Below, piece by piece: positions 10,901-21,669 of a DNA stretch of 64,000 nucleotides. The notes under the pieces are model-generated. The model did not search any database, was not told the DNA's origin, and was given only the letters and a program-made list of their open reading frames with translations. Made by a program: the position numbers and the translations under genes. Position 1 is the stretch's first letter, and each line of letters opens with the position of its first letter. The stretch comes from Anisodus tanguticus (lineage: Eukaryota; Streptophyta; Magnoliopsida; Solanales; Solanaceae), in assembly GCA_034509755.1 (NCBI GenBank), contig CM067545.1, positions 39,549,062 through 39,613,061 of the forward strand, given 5' to 3'.

Positions 10901-13900
10901 GAACAAAATTTGAACCAAGAGTAACACCCATGTGTTTGTAGGATATCCCTTTGGTGCAAAAGGGTACAAGGTCCTAAGTCTGTTAACAAAGAAAATTCAC
11001 ACTTCTAGGGATGTAATATTTCATGAGACAGTGTTTTCTTTTTCTTTTAATAATGATGCATCTTTTGTTGCTCCTCCTTTTCATTCTATGCCTTTTTTTA
11101 TCCAAGTTCTTGTCATGACAATGTGTATAGTGATCATATAGATGCTAGTAATGCAAGTCCAACTCTGTCACCTGACCACTCATCTATTCCTGCATATCCT
11201 AATACACCACTGCCATCACCTGATATTTCCTCAACTGATCATAGTTCACCATCTATACAAAAACCTGCACATGCTTCTGATACTCAACCACAATTAGCAC
11301 CTAATGTGGAAACTAGGAAATTCCAGACCACATCACCCTCCAAATTACCTCAAAGATTACCAATGCAAACTACCTATGCTCAAACCATCTACCTCTCAGC
11401 CTGCTCACTATCACACACCATCATTATCACTACATGCTTCCTTCCTTAACAGAAGTCACATACCACCTGAAGTCTTGGCACATGATAGTTAGTCCTTTGT
11501 AATGAATATATCTCATGTTTGTGAGCCTTCTTCATATGGAGAAGCAACTATAGATCCTGCATGGCAAGATGCCATGACATAGGAATTTACTGCGTTGTAT
11601 AATAACAACACTTGGGATCTTGTGCCACTACCAGTTGGTAAGAAATCTATTGGATGTAAATGGGTATACAAAATAAAGCACAAGGCTGATGGAAGTATAG
11701 AGAGGTATAAGGCTAGGCTAGTTGTGAAAGGATACACTCAACATCATGGGATAGACTACACAGAGACATTTAGTCCTGTTGTCAAGATGACAACTGTTAG
11801 AACCCTGATAGCTACTGCCACTAAGAAACATTGGGAAATTTACCAACTAGATGTAAACATTGCATTTCTCCATGGAGAATTGCATGAAGAGGTGTACATG
11901 GATGTCCCTCCAGGACTGGCTACTCATTCTCCAGGCTTGGTCTGCAAGCTAAATAAGTCACTCTATGGCTTAAAGCAAGCAAGCAGACAATGGTATGCAA
12001 AGCTGACAGAGGCATTGAATTCTAGAGGGTACACTCATTCCATGAATGACTATTCCTTGTTTTCCAGAAAGAAAGGCACCTTTGTAGTGTTTGTTGTTGT
12101 ATATGTAGATGACATCCTGCTAATAGGTACTGATTATGATGAGATCATACAACTCGAAGCTTTCTTACACAATCAGTTCAAAATTAAAGACTTGGGCAGA
12201 CTACACTACTTCTTGGGCTTAGAGATACTTTACAAAGATGATGGTGTACTAATTTCACAGAAGAAATTTGTTAAAGATCTGCTCAAAGATTTCTATTGTG
12301 ATCATCTCAGTGCACTCACCTCACCACTTGATCCTGCCACCAAACTCAAAGCAAAGAAAGGCAAGCCACTTTCTGATCCTACTTACTATAGGAAGTTAGT
12401 GGGGAAACTCAATTTCCTTACTAATACCAGACTTGATATAGCATTTGGAGTATAACATCTGAGCCAGTTTATGCAAGATCCTAGGGAGCCTCATTTTCAA
12501 GCTGCTTACCACATGTTAAGATATCTCAAGAGAGATCCTATCATGGGTGTTTTTATGTCATCCTCTTCAGATTATATAGTTCAGGCCTATTGTGATTCAG
12601 ATTGGTCCTCTTGTTCTGATTCTAGGAAATCTATCACCGGATACATTGTGCTTTTAGGTGGAAGTCCTGTCAGTTGGAAGAGCAAGAAACAAGACACTAT
12701 CTCCCTCTCCTCTGCTGAAGCAGAGTATAGATCCCTCAGAAAAGTAGTGGGAGAACTGGTATGGTTGCACAGATTGTTTGATGAGTTAACATTCCCTCTA
12801 TCTGGTGCTTTTCAAGTCTAATGTGACAGCCAGTCAGCATTACAAATAGCCAAAAATTCTGTCTTCCATGAAAGAACTAAGCATAGTGAAATGGACTGCC
12901 ACTTTGTGAGAACCAAGCTCCAAGAAGGATTGATTGCACTGCACCACATTGGTACTCATGACCAGTTAGCTGACATACTCACCAAAGCTCTCACTAGCAT
13001 TAAACATTCAACTCTACTTGGCAAGTTGTCAGTATTCACCACACCTCCAACTTGAGGGGTATTACGATATTTACTATTAATTAGTAGAGTTAGTTATATA
13101 GTTTGTTAGGTGGTTAGTTAAATATGCCAACCTGGCAGTTAGTTAGGAGTCTAGGTCGGTTAGTGTGTCATTAGTTAGACTAGATATTTCTCCCTTCTTC
13201 TTCAATGTGTATATATGCAAGAACCATGGATGTAATTAGTTAGTTGAGCTTTCTTTTCATCAAATGAGAATGCAATGTTTCTCTCTCTAGCTCTCTCTTT
13301 ACTTTGTGGCATTTACCAAGCTCAACCATTGTTGGTGAGCTTTACATCTTCATTTTCCACCATTGTAGGTGAGCTCATAGCTTTACCAATGTTGCTCATC
13401 ACTGAGTTCTACATCTTTCTATATTTAGTAAAAATTATAACTTTAAATTTCTCATTTTACCCTTAATGAAATGATTTGTAGCCACACATTTCTCAATGCC
13501 TTGTTTTAGATCACAAATTTCATAAGTCTTACTTTTTTTCTCAAACGCCGTGCCGAGTCAACCACCTTCGTATAAAATGGGATGGAGGGAGTAATATTTT
13601 CCCCCTTGATTGTCCATGGGCACCAGCTAGTTATCTATTGTCGTGTATTTGATTGATTGTCTAATGTCTGATATGCAACTAAAGTTAGTAACTTGATGAG
13701 GAATTTCAAGGTGGTTTGCGTAACCACTTGTTAGGGAATTTTGAAATGTGGGTTTGCTTACCCTACGAAATTGTACTGTTTTGGGTTTCTGCTGGTAATC
13801 TGCTAGTAGCATTTATGTAATACTCCTTTCGTCTCAATTTATGCGACACAGTTTGGATTTCGAGAGTCAAACTTCTTTATTTTGACCGTGAATTCTAACA

Positions 13901-16900
13901 TACAATCTTTAAGCATTTTGAAAACTAATTTACATATTTAGAAACTACATAAAAAGTACTATAAGTCACAATAATTAACAATTTAAAATAATTAAAGGCA
14001 TACAAATAAATCCCGGTCAATGATTTTCTTGTTTGACTCTCGAAAAGTGAAAAGTGTCCCATGAATTGGGACAGAGGTCAGTACTAGTTGTTAAATCTCA
14101 GTTCTTTTGTGGTTTTATTAGTCAATCAGCACTATATTGAGACTTCTGGCATTGCAGGGGTTTATGCTGAGACGGACTTCAAAGAAGAGGACCTTGTCTT
14201 GAAGGATCAAATACTTGTTGGCACCCAACATTCTTCAAATAAGGTATTGCTGATTGAACTAGTGGCACAGTATAATTTTTCTTCCTCGGAGTAAACATCC
14301 AACTTCTTGTATTTTTTTCACTTCTCTGGTGGGTGACATCCTTCACCTTGATCTTTTGCATGTGGCAGGTAGACTGTTTGGTATGTAGTTATTGTTTCTG
14401 CTTTATTGGGTCAATAGAGCTTCAAATTGGGAGGAAGCTTTATTTAGAACAGCTGGGTGTCTCCCCTAACAATGAGTGTCACATGCAAAAAGATTGTTAT
14501 AACTCTGATTCATCTCTTGGTGAAGATGATTCTGATGTAGAAGATCAGCAAGTCTCTAAAGAATGTTCTTCTAGTCCTTCAAAAGATAAAATTCCTCTCC
14601 CTAAGGATGTGGTCGAGTCATTGTTTAATGGTGAGATGAAACTACCATATTCTGAGAAGTTTTCATTGCCTCCAGTTGTTACTTGTCCTGGTGGATGTAA
14701 AGAGAACTACTATTGCAGGTAAACATTATGCTATTTTCCATAGTTTGCATAAAATTTTCATTCAGTAATGCAAAGCATCCAAAATTTATTTTTCTACTGT
14801 AATTAAAAGTAACAAGCCAATGAGACTGCATGACATGACATAAGCAGCTTTTGACACATTTCTAGTCATGCTGAATAGGATTTTTTTAACATCATAATGC
14901 TGTCATCTCGTGCCAATTGAAGGGTTTTCTATCTTCATTGTGTTTGAATCTTATCCATTTCATCGGTTACATGGAGGAACACATAGCATGTTGCGATATG
15001 AGAATCATTGTTGTAGGGTTTCAGCAACAACCTTTCTACCATCTAGGAGTAGACCTAAAAGCCTTCTTCGAGGCACCTTCTTTTAGTTGAAGCTATTCAA
15101 GAAGTACATGAGGTAGCTGGCATAGCCGTGTAGCCATGTATTTCTGAGGTGTCTGCCTCAGCTGCTAAAATTAGAATATGGTAACTGTAACTCTAAATGA
15201 GAAAACAGATGAACAAATCTTGGTGGCACATTTTCTCTGGTTATATCCTTCTGCTATTCAAAATGTTAAATAGCTTTAGGTATTGGAAACCTCTCCGATG
15301 AGATGAACTTGTTTTATCATGTTTTTACCTCCCATATTACCTAAGTTGCGCGGACTTTCCGTTTAGGGTGCCGTCCCTGTCCGGATACGGGGGGATATGG
15401 GTGCGGGAGCAGGATACGTCCCGGATACGGTCAATCAACTTCGGATACTTTGACCGGAGTACATTGAAAATTTGGGGGGAAATTGAGATTTGATTTCTCA
15501 AAATTAAAGATAAAACGGATTTAAGATAAGGGAAATGGCATACCTTCAATATTATAGTGTTTTTGTCTCATTTTTGCAGCTTCGTGTTTCAAAGAAATCA
15601 AGAATTCAAGGTCGTGTTCTGAGTTTGGATGGTAGACAGTAGCATCGATATATCTTTATAGCTCTATTTTTTTATAATTTTTAATTTTCTTAGCCGAATC
15701 CCGGCACCCGTATCCATACCTGGATACGCACCCCCGAATCTTAAAATTTAGATTTTATTGAATCCAACACTCCGATACGTACCCGTATCGGGTACACGCA
15801 CCCGAGCAACTTAGCATATTACCACCTAATGACTCTTGTTATCAATTTACTTGACCATCACTACGACTGAATACTTTACTAACCTTTTAAAAATCTTTGG
15901 CAGCAAATCTTGCGCTGATGCTGATTGGGAGTCTTTTCATTCTTTGCTGTGTACTGGGGAGGGGTCAAAGTCATTAAGCACAAAGGCACTTCTGAAATTC
16001 ATAGACCATGCTAATGGTAAGGTTCTAATTTTGCTGCTACCTGTTATGTTAGTCTAGTTCATAACTTGCCTACCCATTTATCTTGTGGTTCAAGCTATTT
16101 CCTTTTCTTGTTTCTTCTGCCAGATACAAATGACATTTTCCTTCTTGCAGCAAAGGTAAGTCCTTGACTTTTCTTGGTGAAACTTGCCTCTTTCTTCTTT
16201 TTCATTTTTCCTGTCAAACTGCAAAGCATTTTTGAAGAATAGCTTATTTCCTATTTTTCTAATGTCTTGCATCTCTTTCGTTAATTTTTCATGTCAAACT
16301 GCAATTCTTCTTTGGAAAAATGAGGTCCTTATGTGAACACACAGGCCTCTGTGTTTGTATGTCTTACTACAGGTTGGAAACCTGCTTAAGCAATTCCTTG
16401 CAAACATATTTTTGTGTTATAGGTGATTTCTTTCACTGTCTTAAGACATAGGAAGTTGAAAGAAAGTCGTCACGAGGGAAAAGGGAAGCAGGTTATTTCA
16501 GAAAGCATTGATTTTTCTTTACTGGGTGAGGCATGGAAGCCCGTGTCAATGGGGTACAAAAGAAGGTACTTAAAACGTTTTTGTTACTCTTCACAAGTTG
16601 CTAAAACCTGAAGTTTAGCCCCGTTGAAGCAAAATTTATGCTATCACAAGAAAGTGCATATTCTTGCCCAATTACTAATATTTTATATTGTCTTTCCTAT
16701 ATTACATCAGCATGGTGATGGCTAACTGCATGACTGCAGAACTTGTAGATATCTCAGTCCACTTTATGGACCACTTTTGTTCAAAAATTGACTCATATTC
16801 ATCTGTTGCAACACAGTGGTGAACAAAAGTATTTTCATCGTTGATGGTAACATTGAAGTCAGTAAATATTGAAAATTAAAAATAGCTCAAAATGTTGTCT

Positions 16901-19900
16901 AGTCTCTTGAGGGATTAATCATATTTGGTAATGAAACCATTGGCTCTTTTAGTCGTCTTGGCATTCAAGTTTGTGTTGTTTCCATATCTTAGTTATTATC
17001 TTAATTTACAAACTTGACGCATCTCCACATTGTTTAAGTTTCGTTTATATATCCTACAAAATACCATGTCATCTTGAATAAAAAAGCAATATTACTTCTT
17101 GTTGCAGACCTAAGATAAATAAGTTAAAGCTTTTCCTCTCTAATAGTTAAGCTTTTACATGAGGTGGTTGTAGACTTTAATAAGATATTAGAGCCACTTC
17201 ACGTGTAACCTAAGATGATGGCGGGACAACCCTTAGCAGAAACTTGGAGGCATATGTAACACTATAAGCAAATATCAGCAAAACACGGAAAGATGTTTGA
17301 GTATATAAGGAAATTAATCTTAAGACCCACTGAGGGATTTTAAAGCATGAGGGTCTAAGCCCAAAGCGTACAGTGTCACCTCTGGATTGGACTATTTGAA
17401 TCACAATTCAGTGTATTTTCAAAGAAGAAGTCCTGGGTTCAAGTCTAATTACCACCCATAAAAATTTCCATGTGCTTGACCCAAAAAGAAGAATCATGCC
17501 AGTACGTGAGAGGGCGTGTTGTAGACCTAAGATAAATACATAATGGTGTTCTCTATCTTAAGTTGAAACTTTTAGAGGTGTCGCACAATTCAATATTTCT
17601 ATGCATATTGAATCTTGTAAGGTAGAGCGTAGAGGTTTACCTCGTGTGTCCATAATGTGAGCAAGGTTGACCGAGTCACTCCTGAATAACTACAAGTTAA
17701 GTTTCTCTCATAGTATGAAGTGACTTTTTTGTATAGGTGGTGGGATTGCATTGCTTTGCCAGATGATGTTGATGGTTCCGATGAAGCGTCATTTAGAATG
17801 CAAATAAAGGAGCTGGCATTCACGGTAATCCTCCTTGGTTTCGATGTAACCTGCTTGCGTTTTTAACCATCACTTCAATCTGCTAGTAATGTGCTGAAGT
17901 ATCTCTAATTTGTCAGCTTCAGCTGCATAGGAGTAGTTTTTTCACCTGTCACCAATTATCTGTTAAAATTGTTAAATTACCCTCCTTGGGGTGGAAGTTG
18001 ACTCTATTAGTAGACCAAAAAAGTGTCTGCTTCTCTTCTATTTGACTGAAATAGATGATGCGTCGCAACTCTCCTCTTTTATAAGGTCTCTTCCATCTTT
18101 GGGCCTTTGGGGACCAGTTTCGAGTCGGAAGAACCCATTTCCCTAAATTTTATTTACATTTCAAGAATAAACTGGTTTTTTCTTCCAGAAGATAATGGAG
18201 CCTACTATTCCTACTGTAATTGATGTGAAAGCTGCATACTACCAACCTCATTCGAAATAAACGTGCAAGATACAAAGAATTAACAATCATAAGCTAAAAC
18301 CACATTAATGAATTTCCATTTTGATTATCTCATGCATCATCAGTTTTCTCCTAAGAATCAAGAGTGTTCTGATGTTGCCTGGTGTAAGCCGTGTCATTGC
18401 CTAATCTGACCACCAGCTTTGACAGAAACTACTGCTCAATTGCTTTCCAAAGATTTAAAAACTTTATGGTCTTAATGTAGCGAGACAATCGGAAGAAAAA
18501 AACTATGTTGTATAAGTCCTGCTTAGGAGTTATGTTTAGGCGCATTTGTCAAAATTCTGTGCTCTCTTGGTGCTTTATACATGAACCTCTGCACCTGCGT
18601 ATAAAAAAAAGAGGCAGCCCGGTGCACTAAGCTCCCGCTATGCGCGGGGTCCGGGGAAGGGCCGGACCACAAGGGTCTGTTGTACAGAGCCTTACATCAC
18701 ATTTCTGCAAGAGACTGTTTATATTTATCTGCATTTCATTGGTCTTGCTTCTTGGCTTTCTAAACTGAAATTTGATTTATCAGTTTGTATTATCCAGTCT
18801 CTGCAGCTCCTCAAGGCGGCTATCTTTGACGAGGAATGCAAGCCATGTATCCTGATTACTTTTGAATCAATTGACAGCTCCTCTTAACTTTACTGTTATT
18901 TTCTTTATTTTTGTGGTTCAATATGGAATCCTTGACTCTTGCCAGTATTCTCCCTTGAAATATATGGCAATATTATTGGCATGTTTGAGCTGAATAACCT
19001 GTAAGTTCATGATAAATAAACTATCTTCATATTATTTCCAGCATGCATGCAATAAATCTGATGATTGTTTCCCTCTTCTGCAAATCGCATACAAAATAAA
19101 TTTTACCTCTTTCGAAATTGAATGTCCTAATTTGACTTGGCAAATTTATTACTATGACAAGAGAGTCTTTGTTGCATAACGTATTCTTTAAAATTATTAG
19201 GGCTAGAATAATTAAAAGCAGCGGTGAGAAGTATATGAACCATCTGCAGATAATATTTGGGAAAAGATAATTTGCTTGTTCTCAAAAGGGGACATTATTC
19301 TGGAATAATGTAAATAACGGATAATGAGCTTGGCGCATTTGATTTTTGACTTGTACATTTCCTCTGGCACTGCATATTTATACTTTATTTTATTCTGTTC
19401 TTAGTTTATTCTTAAATTTATAAGTTGTTGTGAACTTACTTCTTAAAGCCTTTGCTTGTTAATAGTGATTTGGTGGTAGAGTCACCAGTGGAGGATTACT
19501 TTCTATACATGGATGATCTTCCTCTCTCTGAAAAGGTTAAAAGTAATTCCTCTATGTGCTAGTGAAGCTTACTAGCATGCAGAAGTTTGACAGCATTAGT
19601 TTTATGATAAATTTGCAGGGAGAAGCTGAGCAAACTACAAAGCCTATCCTGGATGCTCTTGGTGATGACTATTCAATTTGTTGTCAAGGTATACTATGAT
19701 GTGTGACATGAATATCAAGGATGATCTGAACTCCTCCACACACACACACTCACACACACACACACACACACCACTAGGTCCAATGTTTTCTCAAGACAGT
19801 TGTAGTTGGAAGTAAATATATGGTGCTAGAGGTGGAGATAATTTACAATTACAGAGAACTGTGATTTCAAGCTTAAAGTTTCTGAGTTATACTTAAAAAG

Positions 19901-21025
19901 GAGACATCATGGCTGGGAACTTTGCATCTGGCTCTTGCATTTTGTGTCAACAAGTACTTGAATGGGTGCATCTTCTCTGAACTTTATTGGTTGTTGAGTA
20001 GTGCATCACTTTTGGATTCTGCAAGATAAGAATCTCATTAATATGCCATAAACAATCTTAGAAGTTCGTCTGGCAGAAGGATAAACTTTTTTTTCCGGCA
20101 TTTTAATTAATGCAGAAGTTGACAAGGCATGCTTAGTACAATGGCACATATTTGCTACCTCTGTGATAAAGAATATGAAACCCGATTTTCTCTTTTTGAT
20201 TAGTTCGGAAGTGTTTATACATATTCATTGCTTTATTAGAATAATTAGTTCTTGGAGAGGATGTAAGCTGCTGCTGGGAATTTTTTTAAAAGTCATGCAT
20301 CTAAATGGTGTCAGTTATTTTGCTTACGAAACCCACTCTTTACTTTTCTAATTTTGGTTCTACCTAGTTTTATGTGTATTTATCTGAATCATAATCACAA
20401 TCGATCTTTGATAAAAGGTACCGCATTTTTCCCCTTGCAAAGCTGTATGAACCATTCATGCAGACCTAATGCAAAAGCTTTTAAGCGTGAAGAGGTATGT
20501 TCCAATATCTGCAAATTCTATCTTTCTTATTCTTTCAAGAAACCTTTAATTTCTCTTTTATTTTGTGAAATTTGGCTGGATATTTATAAACTATGTTTAA
20601 ACAGGCTTCTTAGTAATATATTCTTCATAAACGGTGAAACATATTTATAAGACGATTGTGAATGTTTGATATTGCATTATTAGGATCGAGATGGCCAAGC
20701 AACCATAATTGCTCTTCAACCAATTGCCAAAGGAGAAGAGGTAGCTTTAACCTGTGTTTGTAGTTACAAAATTATTCTGCCAAGGAGAATTTACTTGTGA
20801 ATTCACTTGTTATAACACTCCGCAAGGAAAGGTAAGAGAATGGTAACAATTTAAAGGTGTTGATATACGCAGATAACTATTTCATATATAGATGAGGACC
20901 TTCCTTTTGAAGAGAGACAAGCATTACTTGCAGACTATGGTTTTAGATGTGGATGCCCCAAATGTCTAGAGGAAGCTCAGCTTCTTTTCGAGAATGGCCG
21001 CAGTTTTGGAACATGTACCAGCTAA
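7949..21025 (+). CDS. ATXR2: ATXR2-type SET/MYND histone-lysine N-methyltransferase
   Basis: Exons: 7949-8023, 8111-8186, 14158-14243, 14369-14718, 15904-16016, 16124-16155, 16423-16565, 17737-17824, 18798-18846, 18946-19000, 19466-19535, 19619-19688, 20418-20494, 20684-20740, 20873-21025. Phases join to 497 codons without a stop. The SET domain is split. Its N-half starts at GVYAE (51-55). A MYND-like zinc finger follows, with C82, C85, C185, C189, C195, C199, H208 and C212. The C-half carries the cofactor-binding motif NHSC (414-417) and ISYID (450-454), then post-SET cysteines C473, C475 and C478. Nuclear histone methylation is known for the Arabidopsis homologue (H3K36 methylation in callus formation) and is inferred here. 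The start is the first ATG after an in-frame TAA. Exon 1 needs a GC donor at 8024, or an alternative GT donor at 8018 that drops two residues. Intron 2 is 6 kb because of transposon insertions. Confidence 0.9.
8388..8735 (+). repeat. 5' LTR of Copia 1
   Basis: Aligns by eye along its whole length with 13060-13410, with few differences. It is immediately followed by ACA and the tRNA-Met primer-binding site. Confidence 0.9.
8739..8750 (+). other. primer-binding site of Copia 1
   Basis: TGGTATCAGAGC, the common plant Copia sequence complementary to the 3' end of initiator methionyl tRNA, adjacent to the left LTR. Confidence 0.9.
8973..10010 (+). pseudogene. Copia 1 gag, broken
   Basis: The frame from ATG 8973 gives a typical plant Copia Gag start: a PFEGTGYRSWRRSI motif, then YRQWERCDDMVTSWILNS. 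It stops at about 9270. Homology continues in other frames through an RRLIQFLMGLNEVY segment (from 9506) to a degenerate CX2C zinc-knuckle-like stretch near 9830. Frameshifts and stops make it non-functional. Confidence 0.85.
10172..13054 (+). pseudogene. Copia 1 pol (protease, partial integrase, RT, RNase H), broken
   Basis: A protease motif LDSGATHH lies near 10290. The first half of the integrase core is missing: sequence jumps from the protease at about 10440 to the second half (RTYNGLEF, then YTPQQNDVVERKH) at 10550-10690. RT is the best preserved part, 11595-12455, starting near NNTWDLVPLP and containing the catalytic YVDD at about 12102-12113. RNase H at 12471-13054 has SLSSAEAEYRS. 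Domain order protease-integrase-RT-RNase H is Copia-specific. In-frame stops occur at about 12455 and 12821, among others. Confidence 0.88.
13060..13410 (+). repeat. 3' LTR of Copia 1
   Basis: Second copy of the 8388-8735 repeat, preceded by the polypurine tract and followed by the ACATC target duplicate. Confidence 0.9.
13823..14081. mobile_element. second Stowaway-like MITE in ATXR2 intron 2
   Basis: The left end CTCCTTTCGTCTCAATTTATG after TA (13821-13822) and the right end CATGAATTGGGACAGAGGTCAG before TA (14082-14083) are imperfect inverted repeats. About 260 bp with a non-coding interior. Confidence 0.75.
15341..15814. mobile_element. hAT-like MITE in ATXR2 intron 4
   Basis: The ends CTAAGTTGCGCGGA (15341) and its inverted counterpart, ending GAGCAACTTAG (15814), are flanked by a perfect 8-bp duplication CATATTAC at 15333-15340 and 15815-15822. 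An 8-bp duplication is the hAT signature. The arms are GC-rich with repeated GGATACG/CGTATCC words, unlike the AT-rich introns around them. Confidence 0.8.
17100..17590 (+). mobile_element. possible TRIM-like element in ATXR2 intron 7
   Basis: Two short direct repeats beginning TGTTG(C/T)AGACCTAAGATAAATA (17100 and 17517) flank about 350 bp of non-coding sequence. Just after the left repeat is ATATTAGAGCC, a possible decayed tRNA-Met primer site. Just before the right repeat is a purine-rich GTGAGAGGGCG. Repeat ends and target duplication are not resolved, so this is a tentative call. Confidence 0.4.
18603..18720 (-). mobile_element. Au-type SINE, 5'-truncated
   Basis: The block from GAGGCAGCCCGGTGCACTAA through CCGCTATGCGCGGGGTCCGG to CTGCAAGAGACTGTTT is the reverse complement of the 3' body of the plant Au SINE. 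The run of A at its left is the poly(T) 3' tail read on the minus strand. The tRNA-like head with the B box is missing. Located in ATXR2 intron 8. Confidence 0.85.
19735..19772. repeat. (CA)n microsatellite
   Basis: About 19 CA units with one interruption (CT) in ATXR2 intron 12. Confidence 0.9.
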
Positions 21026-21669
21026 ATTTTATAGGCATAATTTAGTTCTCATTATCTCCAGAAGGTGTCTGCAACTAGAACAATTAATAGAGTTGCTTGT
21101 TTTTTCTTTCTTATTACACATGAATTGGTTATAAAGTAGTGCAAAGGTAATGGAATACGATGAACCTCTTATTATACTCTAAACCTTTTCAAGTATCACA
21201 TTTTTACATTTTCACCCGAACGTGTCACAATTTGATTGACATGTATGATGTAAACTCTAAGAAGAAGTGGTTAAACACGAAAGAGGGGTAGAAATATGAT
21301 CTCCAACTCAGAGGGCAAACTCTACTGATGTTCAGAACTTTTAAAATTCAGTAAAAATATTTGTTATTATGGTTATGATTATGATTATAAGAAGAAGAAA
21401 AAAAAAGTCCTCCAGGGACAATTTAGTTAAAAACAACTGTCGTGGTAAATTGGATAAATGGTTTGGATGAAATTGCAGCCCAACGAAAATAGGGGACCAA
21501 ATAGTAACTTACTTTCTCAAGAAAACTTGCCACAATCCTATTCGGTTGCCACGTGTCAATACAACGAAATCCTATACATTTCATGTTCGCACAACTCACC
21601 TTTCTCACTCAACTCGTCCGATTTCACTCCTTCCCTTACAAATCCTTCTCAATTACCCGACCCGATCCG
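21026..21669. other. intergenic region between ATXR2 and the TraB gene
   Basis: About 640 bp holding the ATXR2 3' UTR and the promoter and leader of the TraB gene. An ATG at 21553 is in frame with the downstream coding sequence, but the residues it would add look like translated leader. No canonical TATA box stands out. Confidence 0.5.

Larger units (their letters stand above)
8388..13410 (+). mobile_element. Copia LTR retrotransposon 1, nested in MITE, ATXR2 intron 2
   Basis: Two clearly homologous LTRs of about 350 bp (8388-8735 and 13060-13410) flank a decayed gag-pol. A TGGTATCAGAGC primer site complementary to initiator tRNA-Met lies at 8739-8750, and a purine tract CTTGAGGGG at 13051-13059. 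ACATC occurs directly before the left LTR (8383-8387) and after the right LTR (13411-13415), the expected 5-bp target duplication. The LTR start is TATTA rather than TG. The exact ends are uncertain by about three bases because the end of the LTR and the duplication share ACA. Same orientation as the host gene. Confidence 0.92.
8325..13591. mobile_element. Stowaway-like MITE split by a Copia insertion
   Basis: The left terminus CTCCCTCCATCCCAATTTGT starts at 8325 and the inverted terminus ATGGGATGGAGGGAG ends at 13591. Both are flanked by TA (8323-8324 and 13592-13593), the target duplication of Tc1/mariner-type Stowaway MITEs. Only 8325-8387 and about 13416-13591 belong to the MITE, giving about 240 bp once the Copia element is removed. 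It sits in intron 2 of the ATXR2 gene. Confidence 0.85.

Noticed and set aside
21553..21669. Upstream in-frame ATG extending the TraB protein by 39 residues
   Set aside because: The added residues look like translated 5' leader, and the family normally starts with a short acidic segment like the one after 21670.
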